This document shows, in pieces, positions 1-7,684 of a stretch of 48,773 bases of DNA; the first letter of the stretch is position 1, and each line of letters opens with the position of its first letter. Below the pieces are notes generated by a model. It worked only from the letters and a program-made list of their open reading frames with translations. It was not told the origin of the DNA and did not search any database. A program made the translations under genes and the position numbers. Source of the stretch: Bacilli bacterium (GTDB lineage: Bacteria; Bacillota_I; Bacilli_A; RF39; UBA660); assembly GCA_017626405.1 (NCBI GenBank), contig JAGAIS010000007.1, forward strand, positions 72,280 to 121,052, in the 5' to 3' direction.

Positions 1-887
1 AAAAAGATCCAAATCCATACGAAGCAGATAAATTATTTACACATGATGCAAGATACAAAGCAATATGTGAATGGGAAGAAGATCCAAATAATGTAAATAC
101 TTTAGTGCCAAATGGTGCTGTATCAGAAGAAGGTGCAATTGCTAACTTCACAAGACATGAATATGAATATAAAGTATTCTTAACAACATATGATGGAACA
201 TTTGAAACTGATTGGTCAGTATCAAATGTAGGTGAAAACGCAAAATTTGATGACTATATAACAAGTCATGGAGGAAGCACATGCGCTGGTAATAATCCTA
301 CTAAGAATGAAATGTTCTCTTGTACATTACATGTTGAATATGAAATTGTATATGTTGGTAAATGTAATGGAACTACAGTAAATCCTGATGATTGTGATCC
401 AGTTAAAGATGTAGAAGGATTATTCCAATTCAAGGTTGCTGATCCAGGAAATATCTTTCCAACGGGAACAACAACTGATACGGGAGCACAAGTTGCTAAG
501 AACTGGACAAATACTTCTAAAGGTCAAGCGGTTAAAGCAGAAATTGAACAATCGGCAAAAAGAGGATTGACATATAGTCCAGAAAGAGAATCTTATAAAT
601 TCCATTTAACTCCTGAAATAATGCGTCATATCAAAAACTATAACGTTACTAGAAATTCAGGAAGTATTGGAGGATATTCAGATTTCAATATGACTTGTGA
701 TTGTCCAAGTGAAGTACAAACTAATACTCTAATTGCTGGAGGTAAGGGATGTACTAAATGTCGTAGTAATCTACTTAGTGATTTAGCAAATAATACAATT
801 AGTTATGAAGGACAATCATATACAGTTAGAACTTGGGCATCACAAAAATCAATAGACCAAGTTAGAAATGAATCACATTGGAGGTAA
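1..887 (+). CDS. C-terminal part of a large Cys-containing surface protein, 5' end outside window
   Basis: The reading frame is open from base 3 of the window with no stop before 887. The gene therefore begins upstream, and the GTG at 105 is only an internal codon. About 294 residues are visible. They contain about ten cysteines, several in short pairs (TCDC, CTKC), many Asn/Thr residues and no membrane segment, which suits an exported, possibly disulfide-bonded protein. I do not recognise the family. The next gene starts 5 bases after the stop, with its GGAGG inside this gene's last codons, so the two are probably translated together. Because that neighbour has a pilin-like anchor, a cell-surface or pilus-like assembly role is possible, but this is inference from context only. 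Confidence 0.7.
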   Translation, partial: KDPNPYEADKLFTHDARYKAICEWEEDPNNVNTLVPNGAVSEEGAIANFTRHEYEYKVFLTTYDGTFETDWSVSNVGENAKFDDYITSHGGSTCAGNNPTKNEMFSCTLHVEYEIVYVGKCNGTTVNPDDCDPVKDVEGLFQFKVADPGNIFPTGTTTDTGAQVAKNWTNTSKGQAVKAEIEQSAKRGLTYSPERESYKFHLTPEIMRHIKNYNVTRNSGSIGGYSDFNMTCDCPSEVQTNTLIAGGKGCTKCRSNLLSDLANNTISYEGQSYTVRTWASQKSIDQVRNESHWR

Positions 888-892
888 TATAG

Positions 893-1324
893 ATGAAAGA
901 GAGTATGTGGGGCTACTGGATTGTAGTCCTTGGAGTATCAATAATGTCTGTTATGGTTTTATTACAAAATATGACGACAACAAACGAACAAGATTATTAT
1001 TTAATAAAGAGTTGTCTAGAAGCATCGATGTATGATGCTATAGACTATGGTTATTATCGCGATACAGGAGACTTAAAGATGAACCAAGAAAAGTTCGCTG
1101 AAAGTTTCGTAAGAAGATTCTCAGAAATCATAAATATCAATAGAGATTATGATATTACATTCTATGATATTTATGAAGAACCTCCTGCAGCTAGTGTTTC
1201 TGTTAAGACTAATACTAAAGCTGGTGGTATTGGACAAGCAGCTACAAATTCTGAAGGTGTAGATGTTACTAATAAACTAACTGGTATACTTTATACTAAT
1301 TCACTATATAATCCAAGAAGTTAA
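893..1324 (+). CDS. Small membrane-anchored pilin-like protein (possibly DUF5411-like)
   Basis: A protein of 143 residues. A short N-terminus (MKESMWGYW) is followed by one hydrophobic helix at about residues 8-26 and then a soluble domain rich in Tyr, Asp and Asn. The N-terminal helix with a mainly outside tail resembles TadE-like pseudopilins and the DUF5411 proteins of Firmicutes; this is a resemblance in layout and not a proven match. GGAGG at 880-884 gives a good ribosome site. The gene follows the Cys-containing surface protein closely and ends in a strong intrinsic terminator, so it is the last gene of that operon. Confidence 0.7.
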   Translation: MKESMWGYWIVVLGVSIMSVMVLLQNMTTTNEQDYYLIKSCLEASMYDAIDYGYYRDTGDLKMNQEKFAESFVRRFSEIININRDYDITFYDIYEEPPAASVSVKTNTKAGGIGQAATNSEGVDVTNKLTGILYTNSLYNPRS

Positions 1325-1353
1325 AAGAATTGATTGATTTCAATTCTTTTTTT
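1323..1353 (+). terminator. Intrinsic terminator after pilin-like gene
   Basis: Stem AAAAGAATTGA (1323-1333) pairs with TCAATTCTTTT (1340-1350) around a 6-base loop and is followed by T residues. It overlaps the stop codon of the upstream gene. Confidence 0.85.
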
Positions 1354-1394
1354 ATGTCTAGTGAATAATATTAACTAGAAAGGAAAATAAAAAA

Positions 1395-1655
1395 ATGGAA
1401 ATATTAAAAGTATCTAGTAAGTCAAATCCAAGCAAAGTAGCAGGAGCTATTGCTAATGTATTTAGAAATTTTGGAAAGGTAGAAATTCAAACTATAGGTG
1501 CAGGTAGTTTAAATCAGGCAATTAAAGCTATATGTATTGCGAGAGGTTTTGTAGCACCATCGGGAAAAAATATTGTTGTCATTCCTGCTTTCTCTGATAT
1601 TACAATCGACGGAGAAGAAAAGACTGCTATTAAACTAATTGTAGAGGCCAAATAG
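1395..1655 (+). CDS. spoVS: Stage V sporulation protein S
   Basis: An 86-residue protein that matches SpoVS over its whole length: it begins MEILKVS, has IGAGSLNQAIKAI in the middle, then ARGFVAPSG, and ends with DGEEKTAIKLIVE. SpoVS is a small Alba-like-fold protein needed in Bacillus subtilis for progress through the later stages of sporulation and septation; its molecular partner is not settled. It is preceded by AGAAAGGA and stands alone between two terminators. The high conservation makes the assignment firm and, with spoVA and gerA elsewhere in the window, supports a spore-forming host. Confidence 0.96.
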   Translation: MEILKVSSKSNPSKVAGAIANVFRNFGKVEIQTIGAGSLNQAIKAICIARGFVAPSGKNIVVIPAFSDITIDGEEKTAIKLIVEAK

Positions 1656-1666
1656 GTCTCTTTTTT
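1643..1666 (+). terminator. Intrinsic terminator of spoVS
   Basis: Stem AGAGGCC (1643-1649) pairs with GGTCTCT (1655-1661, one G-T pair) and is followed by a T run. The hairpin overlaps the last codons of spoVS. Confidence 0.8.
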
Positions 1667-1752
1667 GGTAGTTGTTTTATAAAAATAGCATTGTTTACAA
1701 ATATATATTATAATAGGATTATAGTATTAATATTACTAAAAGGTGTGAATAT

Positions 1753-2829
1753 ATGAATCAAGAAAAGATAGGAAACTTTATTAAAGAACTCAGAGTGAAA
1801 AAAGGTTTGACTCAAGATGAACTAGCAGACAAGTTATATATAAGAAGACAATCTATTTCTAAATGGGAAATGGGTATAACATCTCCTGATACTGAAAATT
1901 TCAAAAGTCTTTCAGAAATATTTAATGTATCAATAGATGAATTGATTTCAGGAGAATATATACCTAAGGAAGATGCAATTGCTAAATCAGAAGAATTGAA
2001 AATTAAAATTTTGGATGATATTAATGCTGCAAAGAGTAAAAATAAATTATTGAAGAGAATAATCATTGCAATGTTTATATGTCTAGTATTATGCTTTGCT
2101 TCTTATTATTTTATTATGACTTATAACAAATTTAAAATATACTATATAGCAGGTTCAAGTGATGGAGTTTCAATTACTGACGGCTTGCTGTTTGAAACTA
2201 ATGAAAAAATATTTTTTCAACTTGGTAATGTAAATATTGATGAAGAAGAAATATTATCAACAGCTATCTATTATTTAAATGATGGAAACGAAAATCTTAT
2301 TTATAAAAGTGATGATTATGACAATAGATATATACAAGATAGTAAAAACTATCCTGAGTATTTTAGTACAGAAGTAAATAATTTTATTGATAATTTATAT
2401 GTTAAATTAAAAACAAAAGAAAAAGATTATAATATAAAATTAGAATATCGTTTAGATTATATAAATAATAAATTATTTTTTGAACACAAAAAAAATGAAA
2501 CGTCTAAAAGAAAAAAAGTAAATGTAACGAATAGTGATTATCAACAATTTTATGATTTCCTTGTTCAAAGAGATATAATGACTTGTTCGTTTGACTATAA
2601 TGGATATCATTATGATGTTGATTTTACAAAAGAGATAAATAAAACTACAGTTTGGGTTGTTAATAAAGAAGACTTGTCAAATTATACATATGTTTTTAAT
2701 TTTGAAAGTAATGAATTATTTAAAATTTTTCTCGATGGGTCTACATATAATTGTAAAAAGGGTGATTCTTGTTATAAGCATTGGGATGAAATTGTAAAAA
2801 ATACTATAAGTAATATAGAAAAAAGTTAG
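1753..2829 (+). CDS. Membrane-bound XRE-family regulator with a large external domain
   Basis: A protein of 358 residues. Residues 1-65 form a Cro/C1-type helix-turn-helix (LTQDELADKLYIRRQSISKWE) and dimer tail. A charged linker reaches residue 100, a single membrane helix lies at about 103-123, and about 235 mostly polar residues follow, presumably outside the cell. This layout suggests a one-protein sensor that binds DNA in the cytoplasm and senses something beyond the membrane. The ribosome site is AAAAGGTG. The gene ends in a terminator and lies just upstream of a co-oriented locus of two secreted proteins and an ABC transporter, so that locus is the likely target. The ligand and operator are unknown. 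No catalytic motif is seen in the outer domain. Confidence 0.8.
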   Translation: MNQEKIGNFIKELRVKKGLTQDELADKLYIRRQSISKWEMGITSPDTENFKSLSEIFNVSIDELISGEYIPKEDAIAKSEELKIKILDDINAAKSKNKLLKRIIIAMFICLVLCFASYYFIMTYNKFKIYYIAGSSDGVSITDGLLFETNEKIFFQLGNVNIDEEEILSTAIYYLNDGNENLIYKSDDYDNRYIQDSKNYPEYFSTEVNNFIDNLYVKLKTKEKDYNIKLEYRLDYINNKLFFEHKKNETSKRKKVNVTNSDYQQFYDFLVQRDIMTCSFDYNGYHYDVDFTKEINKTTVWVVNKEDLSNYTYVFNFESNELFKIFLDGSTYNCKKGDSCYKHWDEIVKNTISNIEKS

Positions 2830-2858
2830 AGCACTTTATAAGTGCTCGACTTTTTTTT
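2829..2858 (+). terminator. Intrinsic terminator after membrane XRE regulator
   Basis: Perfect stem GAGCACTT (2829-2836) / AAGTGCTC (2840-2847) with a 3-base loop, followed by eight T residues from 2851. Confidence 0.9.
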
Positions 2859-2901
2859 ATATTTTATTGTAAATTGAAATTAAGGAAGTGAAGTAATTTA
2901 T

Positions 2902-3486
2902 ATGAAAAAGATTTTGTTAGTATTGTTAGCTTTGTTTTTTAATATGCAAATCGTCAATGCTAATTCTATAAATGAAGATAATATTTTTTTAGCAAATTCA
3001 GATAATACTATTTTGCCATATTCAACCATTCATAAAACTGATAATAAAAAGTTAAATATAAAAAAAACATGCAATAACACAAAGTGTACAATTAATGTAA
3101 CACTAGAATGGCTTAATATGCCAAAGATACGAAGTTATGATGTTTTAGGTGCTCGTTTTGAAGAAACGTCTTTACTAAATGAACCAACTACAATGTTATT
3201 TTTAGATGGTGTTAAAAAAAATATTACTATGTATACAGTAAAGAAGAGCAATGGATTTGGAGTTTCATTTAAATTACCATCGGGCGGTTCATCTTTAAAA
3301 GTTACTCAAATATTCGAAGTATCTATTGGAGGTACAATATATGCTAGTTATCAACACGCAAAAAAGACTTCCTCATTAGCTACAAGCAAGGATTATAACA
3401 TATCACAATATGGTTATGGTGGAGTATTCTTATTTTCAACTTCATCTTCGTCATACTATGATGGTATGGGTGGAGTTTATATTTAA
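2902..3486 (+). CDS. Secreted protein of unknown family next to ABC transporter
   Basis: A protein of 194 residues starting with a clear signal peptide (MKKILLVLLALFF..., likely cut after VNA at about residue 20). The mature part has two cysteines close together (CNNTKC, about residues 57-62), a beta-rich centre and a C-terminus rich in Gly, Tyr and Ser (QYGYGGVF and YYDGMGG). I do not recognise the family. It is the first gene after the membrane regulator's terminator. A second secreted protein and an ABC transporter follow on the same strand, so it may be an exported effector, a processing partner or an immunity protein. The ribosome site is GGAAGTG. Confidence 0.7.
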   Translation: MKKILLVLLALFFNMQIVNANSINEDNIFLANSDNTILPYSTIHKTDNKKLNIKKTCNNTKCTINVTLEWLNMPKIRSYDVLGARFEETSLLNEPTTMLFLDGVKKNITMYTVKKSNGFGVSFKLPSGGSSLKVTQIFEVSIGGTIYASYQHAKKTSSLATSKDYNISQYGYGGVFLFSTSSSSYYDGMGGVYI

Positions 3487-3554
3487 GTATTTATAAGCGT
3501 AATAGCCTTATGAAAATAGGGATATTATAGAATTAATACAAAGGAGGTGATATT

Positions 3555-3953
3555 ATGAAAAAGAAAGTTTATATGTTTGTATTAGCTATTATGCTTTTTG
3601 GATGTGCAGTTTCTGTTTTAGCTGCTCAGGAAGGCCGAACTTTCAATGTTGATCTAGGTGCTTTTAAAGGGGTTTATACTTCTGATTTTTACACGAAAAA
3701 TTACGAGACAGAACAAACATATTGGAATAATAGAACGGCTAGTTATCATGATGGTACTGTACATGATTTAAGTGTTAATTTACAAAAGAGTGATGGCAGT
3801 GAAACGGGATATAAGAATATTGGAACAAATGATACTTATGTATTCTCAAATTCAACATTTAAAAAGACAGGAAGTTATAGAGTAAAGTTAAGAAATTCAG
3901 CAACTTCAATCTATAAGTATTGGACTTCAGGAATATGGTATTATTCAGTTTAA
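3555..3953 (+). CDS. Small secreted protein, candidate bacteriocin-like or toxin-like product
   Basis: A protein of 132 residues with a signal peptide (MKKKVYMFVLAIMLFG...), probably cut after VLA at about residue 23. The mature part is about 109 residues with no cysteine, is rich in Tyr, Ser, Thr and Asn, and ends in an aromatic stretch (YKYWTSGIWYYSV). The ribosome site is unusually strong (AAAGGAGGTGAT at 3540-3551), which predicts high expression. Secreted protein, membrane protein and ABC ATPase in a row is a layout seen in lactococcin-972-type bacteriocin loci. The sequence itself does not show the lactococcin 972 core, so this is an analogy only. Confidence 0.65.
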   Translation: MKKKVYMFVLAIMLFGCAVSVLAAQEGRTFNVDLGAFKGVYTSDFYTKNYETEQTYWNNRTASYHDGTVHDLSVNLQKSDGSETGYKNIGTNDTYVFSNSTFKKTGSYRVKLRNSATSIYKYWTSGIWYYSV

Positions 3954-3980
3954 TTGTTATATAAGAGAGTAGATGATATT

Positions 3981-4826
3981 GTGGGAGAAAGTAAAAAGAA
4001 TTTTATAGGATTATTCTTAATTGTATTTGTGTTAGTTATGTTGTCGTATATTCAAATATACAAGATTTATGGAGGAAAAAATTCTCCAAATGATTATATA
4101 GTCGGTTTTAACGAAATATGTAATAGCAAGTATAAAGATATAGTAGATTATTGTGATATAGATATTACTGGTTTACCTGGTACTCCAGATACTTATACCA
4201 TTTTTTTCAATATAATTAGATCTGATATTTTATATCATCTTCCAATATTTGGTCTTTTGCTAATAATTGTTTTTTCATTGAATTTTGTAAATAAATTATT
4301 TAAATCGAAATATTTATATTACTATGTTCAGAGAAAAGAATATAAACTATTTTTGAAGAAGATGATAATAAATTCATACAAATATGTTTTAGTCATTCCA
4401 TTTATGATGGCATTAATATATTTGCTTTCTCTTACAATTTCAACTCATGGTCAAAATGCACTTACAATTGCTATGCGAGCAGAAACTTTTGATTCTATTG
4501 CTTACAATACGCCGGGATTTTTAGTACTTTATACAATTAATATTATGTTAAAATGGTTGTTTTTTATTAATTTAGGCTTAATTATGTTAAGTAAAAACAG
4601 AAAATTTATATTTACCATAATAGAAGTATATATAATCTATTTTGTTCTAGAAATAATATTTGAATTACTTCCACAATATTTTTGGATATTTGATTTTTAT
4701 AATCCGATGACATATTCAATATATATTTATATATTAGTATCACTAATTCAATTTATTATTAGCTTTATAATTGTCATTTTGATATATAAAAATAAGGAAA
4801 AAATATTAAGTAGAATAGGGGCTTAA
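3981..4826 (+). CDS. ABC transporter membrane subunit (ABC-2-like)
   Basis: A very hydrophobic protein with about six membrane helices and a polar stretch after the first helix that carries two cysteines (EICNSKYKD, DYCDID). It lies 3 bases before an ABC ATPase gene and is most likely its permease partner. The start is uncertain. A TTG at 3954 directly follows the previous stop and would add nine polar residues. I prefer the GTG at 3981, preceded by AGAGAG. The helix layout resembles ABC-2 or bacteriocin-associated permeases, but no family signature is clear. Confidence 0.7.
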   Translation: MGESKKNFIGLFLIVFVLVMLSYIQIYKIYGGKNSPNDYIVGFNEICNSKYKDIVDYCDIDITGLPGTPDTYTIFFNIIRSDILYHLPIFGLLLIIVFSLNFVNKLFKSKYLYYYVQRKEYKLFLKKMIINSYKYVLVIPFMMALIYLLSLTISTHGQNALTIAMRAETFDSIAYNTPGFLVLYTINIMLKWLFFINLGLIMLSKNRKFIFTIIEVYIIYFVLEIIFELLPQYFWIFDFYNPMTYSIYIYILVSLIQFIISFIIVILIYKNKEKILSRIGA

Positions 4827-4829
4827 AAT

Positions 4830-5465
4830 ATGATAGTAAAAATAGAAAACTTATCAAAATCATTTAAACGTAATGTTATATTTAAAAATGTAAATATTGA
4901 ATTAAAACCTGGACATATTTATGGAATTATTGGTAGAAATGGAACTGGTAAAACGGTCCTTTTAAAGACTATTTGTGGTATTTTAAATGCCGATACAGGT
5001 AGAATTTTATTTGATGAAGAAGAAACACTTAAATCTACTGGAGTTCCAAAATCAACAAGAGCTCTGATTGAAAATCCTGAAATGATAAATGAACTCACTG
5101 GATTTGAGAATCTTAAACTAATTTCGTCAATTCAAAATACGATAAATGATGATCGAATAAAAGAGGTTTTAAAATTAGTCGGATTAGATAATGAATATAA
5201 TAAAAAATTTAAAAATTATTCTTTAGGTATGAAACAAAAACTTGGTATAGCTCAAGTAATTATGGAAGATGCAGATTTACTCATATTTGATGAACCATTT
5301 AATGGATTAGATAATAAATCATGTAATGATATGAGAAAACTATTTAAAGATTTAAAGAATCAAGGAAAAATAATAATAATAGCAACTCATGTTAAAGAAG
5401 ATATTGATAATTTGATTGATGTTTTGTATAGAATAGATAACGGAAGTTTAATTCATGAAAAATAA
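4830..5465 (+). CDS. ABC transporter ATP-binding protein (BcrA/CcmA type)
   Basis: A 211-residue stand-alone nucleotide-binding domain with every core motif intact: Walker A GRNGTGKT (35-42), signature SLGMKQ (131-136), Walker B LLIFDEP (150-156) and the switch His187 (ATH). The Met-Lys-Gln signature and short length are typical of ABC-2 systems for antibiotic or bacteriocin export and immunity (BcrA-like). It sits between two multi-helix membrane proteins, overlapping the second by 11 bases. The complex probably has one ATPase and two different permeases. The substrate may be the secreted proteins encoded upstream, or a compound to which they confer immunity. Confidence 0.9.
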   Translation: MIVKIENLSKSFKRNVIFKNVNIELKPGHIYGIIGRNGTGKTVLLKTICGILNADTGRILFDEEETLKSTGVPKSTRALIENPEMINELTGFENLKLISSIQNTINDDRIKEVLKLVGLDNEYNKKFKNYSLGMKQKLGIAQVIMEDADLLIFDEPFNGLDNKSCNDMRKLFKDLKNQGKIIIIATHVKEDIDNLIDVLYRIDNGSLIHEK

Positions 5466-6789
5466 TCTTAGATTAAAAATACATGATACACTTTATATAT
5501 TAAAAAAGAAAGATTATTTATATATATTTATATCGCTTCTATTATTCGATATTTATGCCATTCTTGATTCTTCACCAAACGCAAAAATATTTGAAAATCT
5601 AATTTATAATTATAATGACTATTATTATGTTGGACTATTAGTGTTATTAACTTTGTTGTTTTCAACTATTATTGTATCTAGATATAAAAATAGAATTGAA
5701 ATTACTACTCGTTTTAAGGATAGAAAAGAGGGTTTCTGGTATATATTTAAGAAAGTTGTAATACTTATTACTTTTATTTATATAATAAATTTTATATTGA
5801 TTTTTGTTATGACAGTTGTAAAAAATCTATTTGTCTTTGAAAATAAACTATATTATTTATATAATGTTCCAATGTCAGTGTACTTTCTATGGACTTTAAT
5901 AAAGGACTATATATATCTTATATATATAAGTTATCTAATAATATATATCGATTTTTACTATGATAATAAGATAGTTACTAATGCATCAATTGTATTATCA
6001 GTAATTAGTATTCTTATACCTATTGATGCATACATAAATAATAGTTCAATAAAATTACTATTTATATCATCATTTATGAGGTATAAAAACTATTTAACTA
6101 TATTTAATGAAATATTATATTTTATTTGTTCTATAATAGTTAAATTATATTTAATATCTTTTGTGTTTTATATCATAAATATGATAAAAAAGGCAACAAA
6201 TATGAAATTCTATATTTATAAACTAATAGATAAATTACATATGATTTATATACCTCTATGCATTTATATAATTGTCAATATTTTAAATTATATATTATCT
6301 ATCGTATACAGTGATAATATAAATTTGGAATTGCTATCTATTGACTATATTAAGAATCTATCCTATATAAATATAGCTGCTAAATCAATTTCTATTTTTT
6401 GTTTAGTTTTTATTGTAGCAAAGATAATTCATAGAGAACTAAGTTTTAACAATGCAATATTATTTACTAGAATTAGTAAAAAGAAATGGTTTTCGTATAA
6501 AATAATAATTTATTCGTTATTATTTTTCATATTGAGGCTTCCTATTTATATATATCTTAGATTTTCTATATTTTGTATTTATGATTTATTTATTTATATT
6601 TATTTATTAATCAATTTATTTGATTATTTAAAAGAAAATAATTATTTAAATTTATATGCATTTTTATTCTTTATAGTTTTAATTATAATCATTAAAATCA
6701 ATATTTATAGCATCATTCTTTTACTAGTTTTATACTTAATAAAATGTATAATTGTATTAGCAACTAAAAAACAAAATATCTTATATTAA
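5455..6789 (+). CDS. Large multi-helix membrane protein of the ABC locus
   Basis: A protein of 444 residues, almost entirely hydrophobic, with about ten to twelve predicted membrane helices and Ile/Tyr-rich composition. Its start lies inside the end of the ABC ATPase gene (11-base overlap), which implies translational coupling and a shared complex. There is no recognisable motif. It could be the second permease of the transporter. The gene is even more AT-rich than its neighbours and ends in an intrinsic terminator that closes the locus. Confidence 0.7.
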   Translation: MKNNLRLKIHDTLYILKKKDYLYIFISLLLFDIYAILDSSPNAKIFENLIYNYNDYYYVGLLVLLTLLFSTIIVSRYKNRIEITTRFKDRKEGFWYIFKKVVILITFIYIINFILIFVMTVVKNLFVFENKLYYLYNVPMSVYFLWTLIKDYIYLIYISYLIIYIDFYYDNKIVTNASIVLSVISILIPIDAYINNSSIKLLFISSFMRYKNYLTIFNEILYFICSIIVKLYLISFVFYIINMIKKATNMKFYIYKLIDKLHMIYIPLCIYIIVNILNYILSIVYSDNINLELLSIDYIKNLSYINIAAKSISIFCLVFIVAKIIHRELSFNNAILFTRISKKKWFSYKIIIYSLLFFILRLPIYIYLRFSIFCIYDLFIYIYLLINLFDYLKENNYLNLYAFLFFIVLIIIIKINIYSIILLLVLYLIKCIIVLATKKQNILY

Positions 6790-6814
6790 ATTAACTTTTA
6801 AAGTTAATTTTTTT
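6788..6814 (+). terminator. Intrinsic terminator closing the secreted-protein/ABC locus
   Basis: Stem AAATTAACT (6788-6796) pairs with AGTTAATTT (6802-6810), followed by T residues. Confidence 0.8.
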
Positions 6815-6851
6815 ATTGATTAATCTTTTTTTACTTATTTTATTAAAAATA

Positions 6852-6860
6852 TGATATTAT
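6852..6860 (+). promoter_or_regulatory. Extended -10 promoter of TPR-like gene
   Basis: TGATATTAT fits the extended -10 form TGnTATnnT and lies 22 bases before the ATG at 6883. No good -35 is visible. Confidence 0.45.
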
Positions 6861-6882
6861 ACTTAATCGATGAGGTGTAGTT

Positions 6883-7653
6883 ATGTCAAAGTATGATCAA
6901 AAATCAATTGATAAAATTAATAATGAAATAAGTCGCAAAAATTGGGATAAAGCAGTATTTTTAATGGGGAAATATATTACTCTTTATCCTAAAGATAACT
7001 ATGTTAGATCTTTATATGTAAACATATTATTAAAATTAGGTAAAAGGGAAATGGCAAGAAGAGTATTAGATGATACTGTTTTAAGAGAAGATGATGTTAC
7101 AAAGACTTTTGCTTCTGAATACTATGCAACAATTAAATTACTTGCTCAAGAAGAAAGATATCAAGAATGCTTAGATTATCTATATAGTCATGAAAATTCA
7201 TTTAAATTCAAGAATGATTATTATTATATTGAGTCTTTTTGTAAATCGAGATTGGGTATTAAAGATAATAGCAATGGGTATCCGGGATATATTTATCAAC
7301 AGATTGTCGGATATAGTGAAGAGAGAGCCAAAGCTTATATAGCTGGCGAAATGGAAGAATACAATCAAAGAAAAAAGGGTGTATTTAATAAGTCATTTGA
7401 TATTGATGCTTGCTTCCAAGTTATTAAAAGTAAAATTGCTGATTCAGATAAATTCTATCCGGGATTAGTATATTTTGAAAGTGTCTTCAAATGTCTTAAT
7501 TGTGGAAATTATATGGGGAGACCAACAGATTTAATTATGGTTAATGGACTAATTAACAGTGATAATATCATAAATATGTTACCGGGAAAAAATGAGCACA
7601 ATATTAAAGTTACAGATATCACAGAAGAAGTTCAAAGATTGAGTTTGAAATAA
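6883..7653 (+). CDS. TPR-like helical repeat protein
   Basis: A protein of 256 residues with no signal peptide or membrane helix. The first half looks like tetratricopeptide helix pairs (NWDKAVFLMGKYITLYPKDN, then VRSLYVNILLKLGKREMARR). The second half is a separate region with a CLNCG pair at about residues 207-211 that could bind a metal. TPR proteins usually act as protein-binding scaffolds. The gene stands alone, with GAGGTG before the ATG and a terminator shared with the convergent CapA-like gene. The function is unknown. Confidence 0.7.
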   Translation: MSKYDQKSIDKINNEISRKNWDKAVFLMGKYITLYPKDNYVRSLYVNILLKLGKREMARRVLDDTVLREDDVTKTFASEYYATIKLLAQEERYQECLDYLYSHENSFKFKNDYYYIESFCKSRLGIKDNSNGYPGYIYQQIVGYSEERAKAYIAGEMEEYNQRKKGVFNKSFDIDACFQVIKSKIADSDKFYPGLVYFESVFKCLNCGNYMGRPTDLIMVNGLINSDNIINMLPGKNEHNIKVTDITEEVQRLSLK

Positions 7654-7684
7654 AAAAAGAGTTTGTATTAATTAACTCTTTTTT
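7653..7684. terminator. Bidirectional intrinsic terminator between convergent genes
   Basis: Stem AAAAAAGAGTT (7653-7663) pairs with AACTCTTTTTT (7674-7684). A runs on the left and T runs on the right let it work for both the TPR-like gene and the CapA-like gene. Confidence 0.85.

Noticed and set aside
3555..3953. Assignment to the lactococcin 972 bacteriocin family
   Set aside because: The gene layout is similar, but the mature sequence is too long and lacks the recognisable family core, so only a loose analogy is kept.
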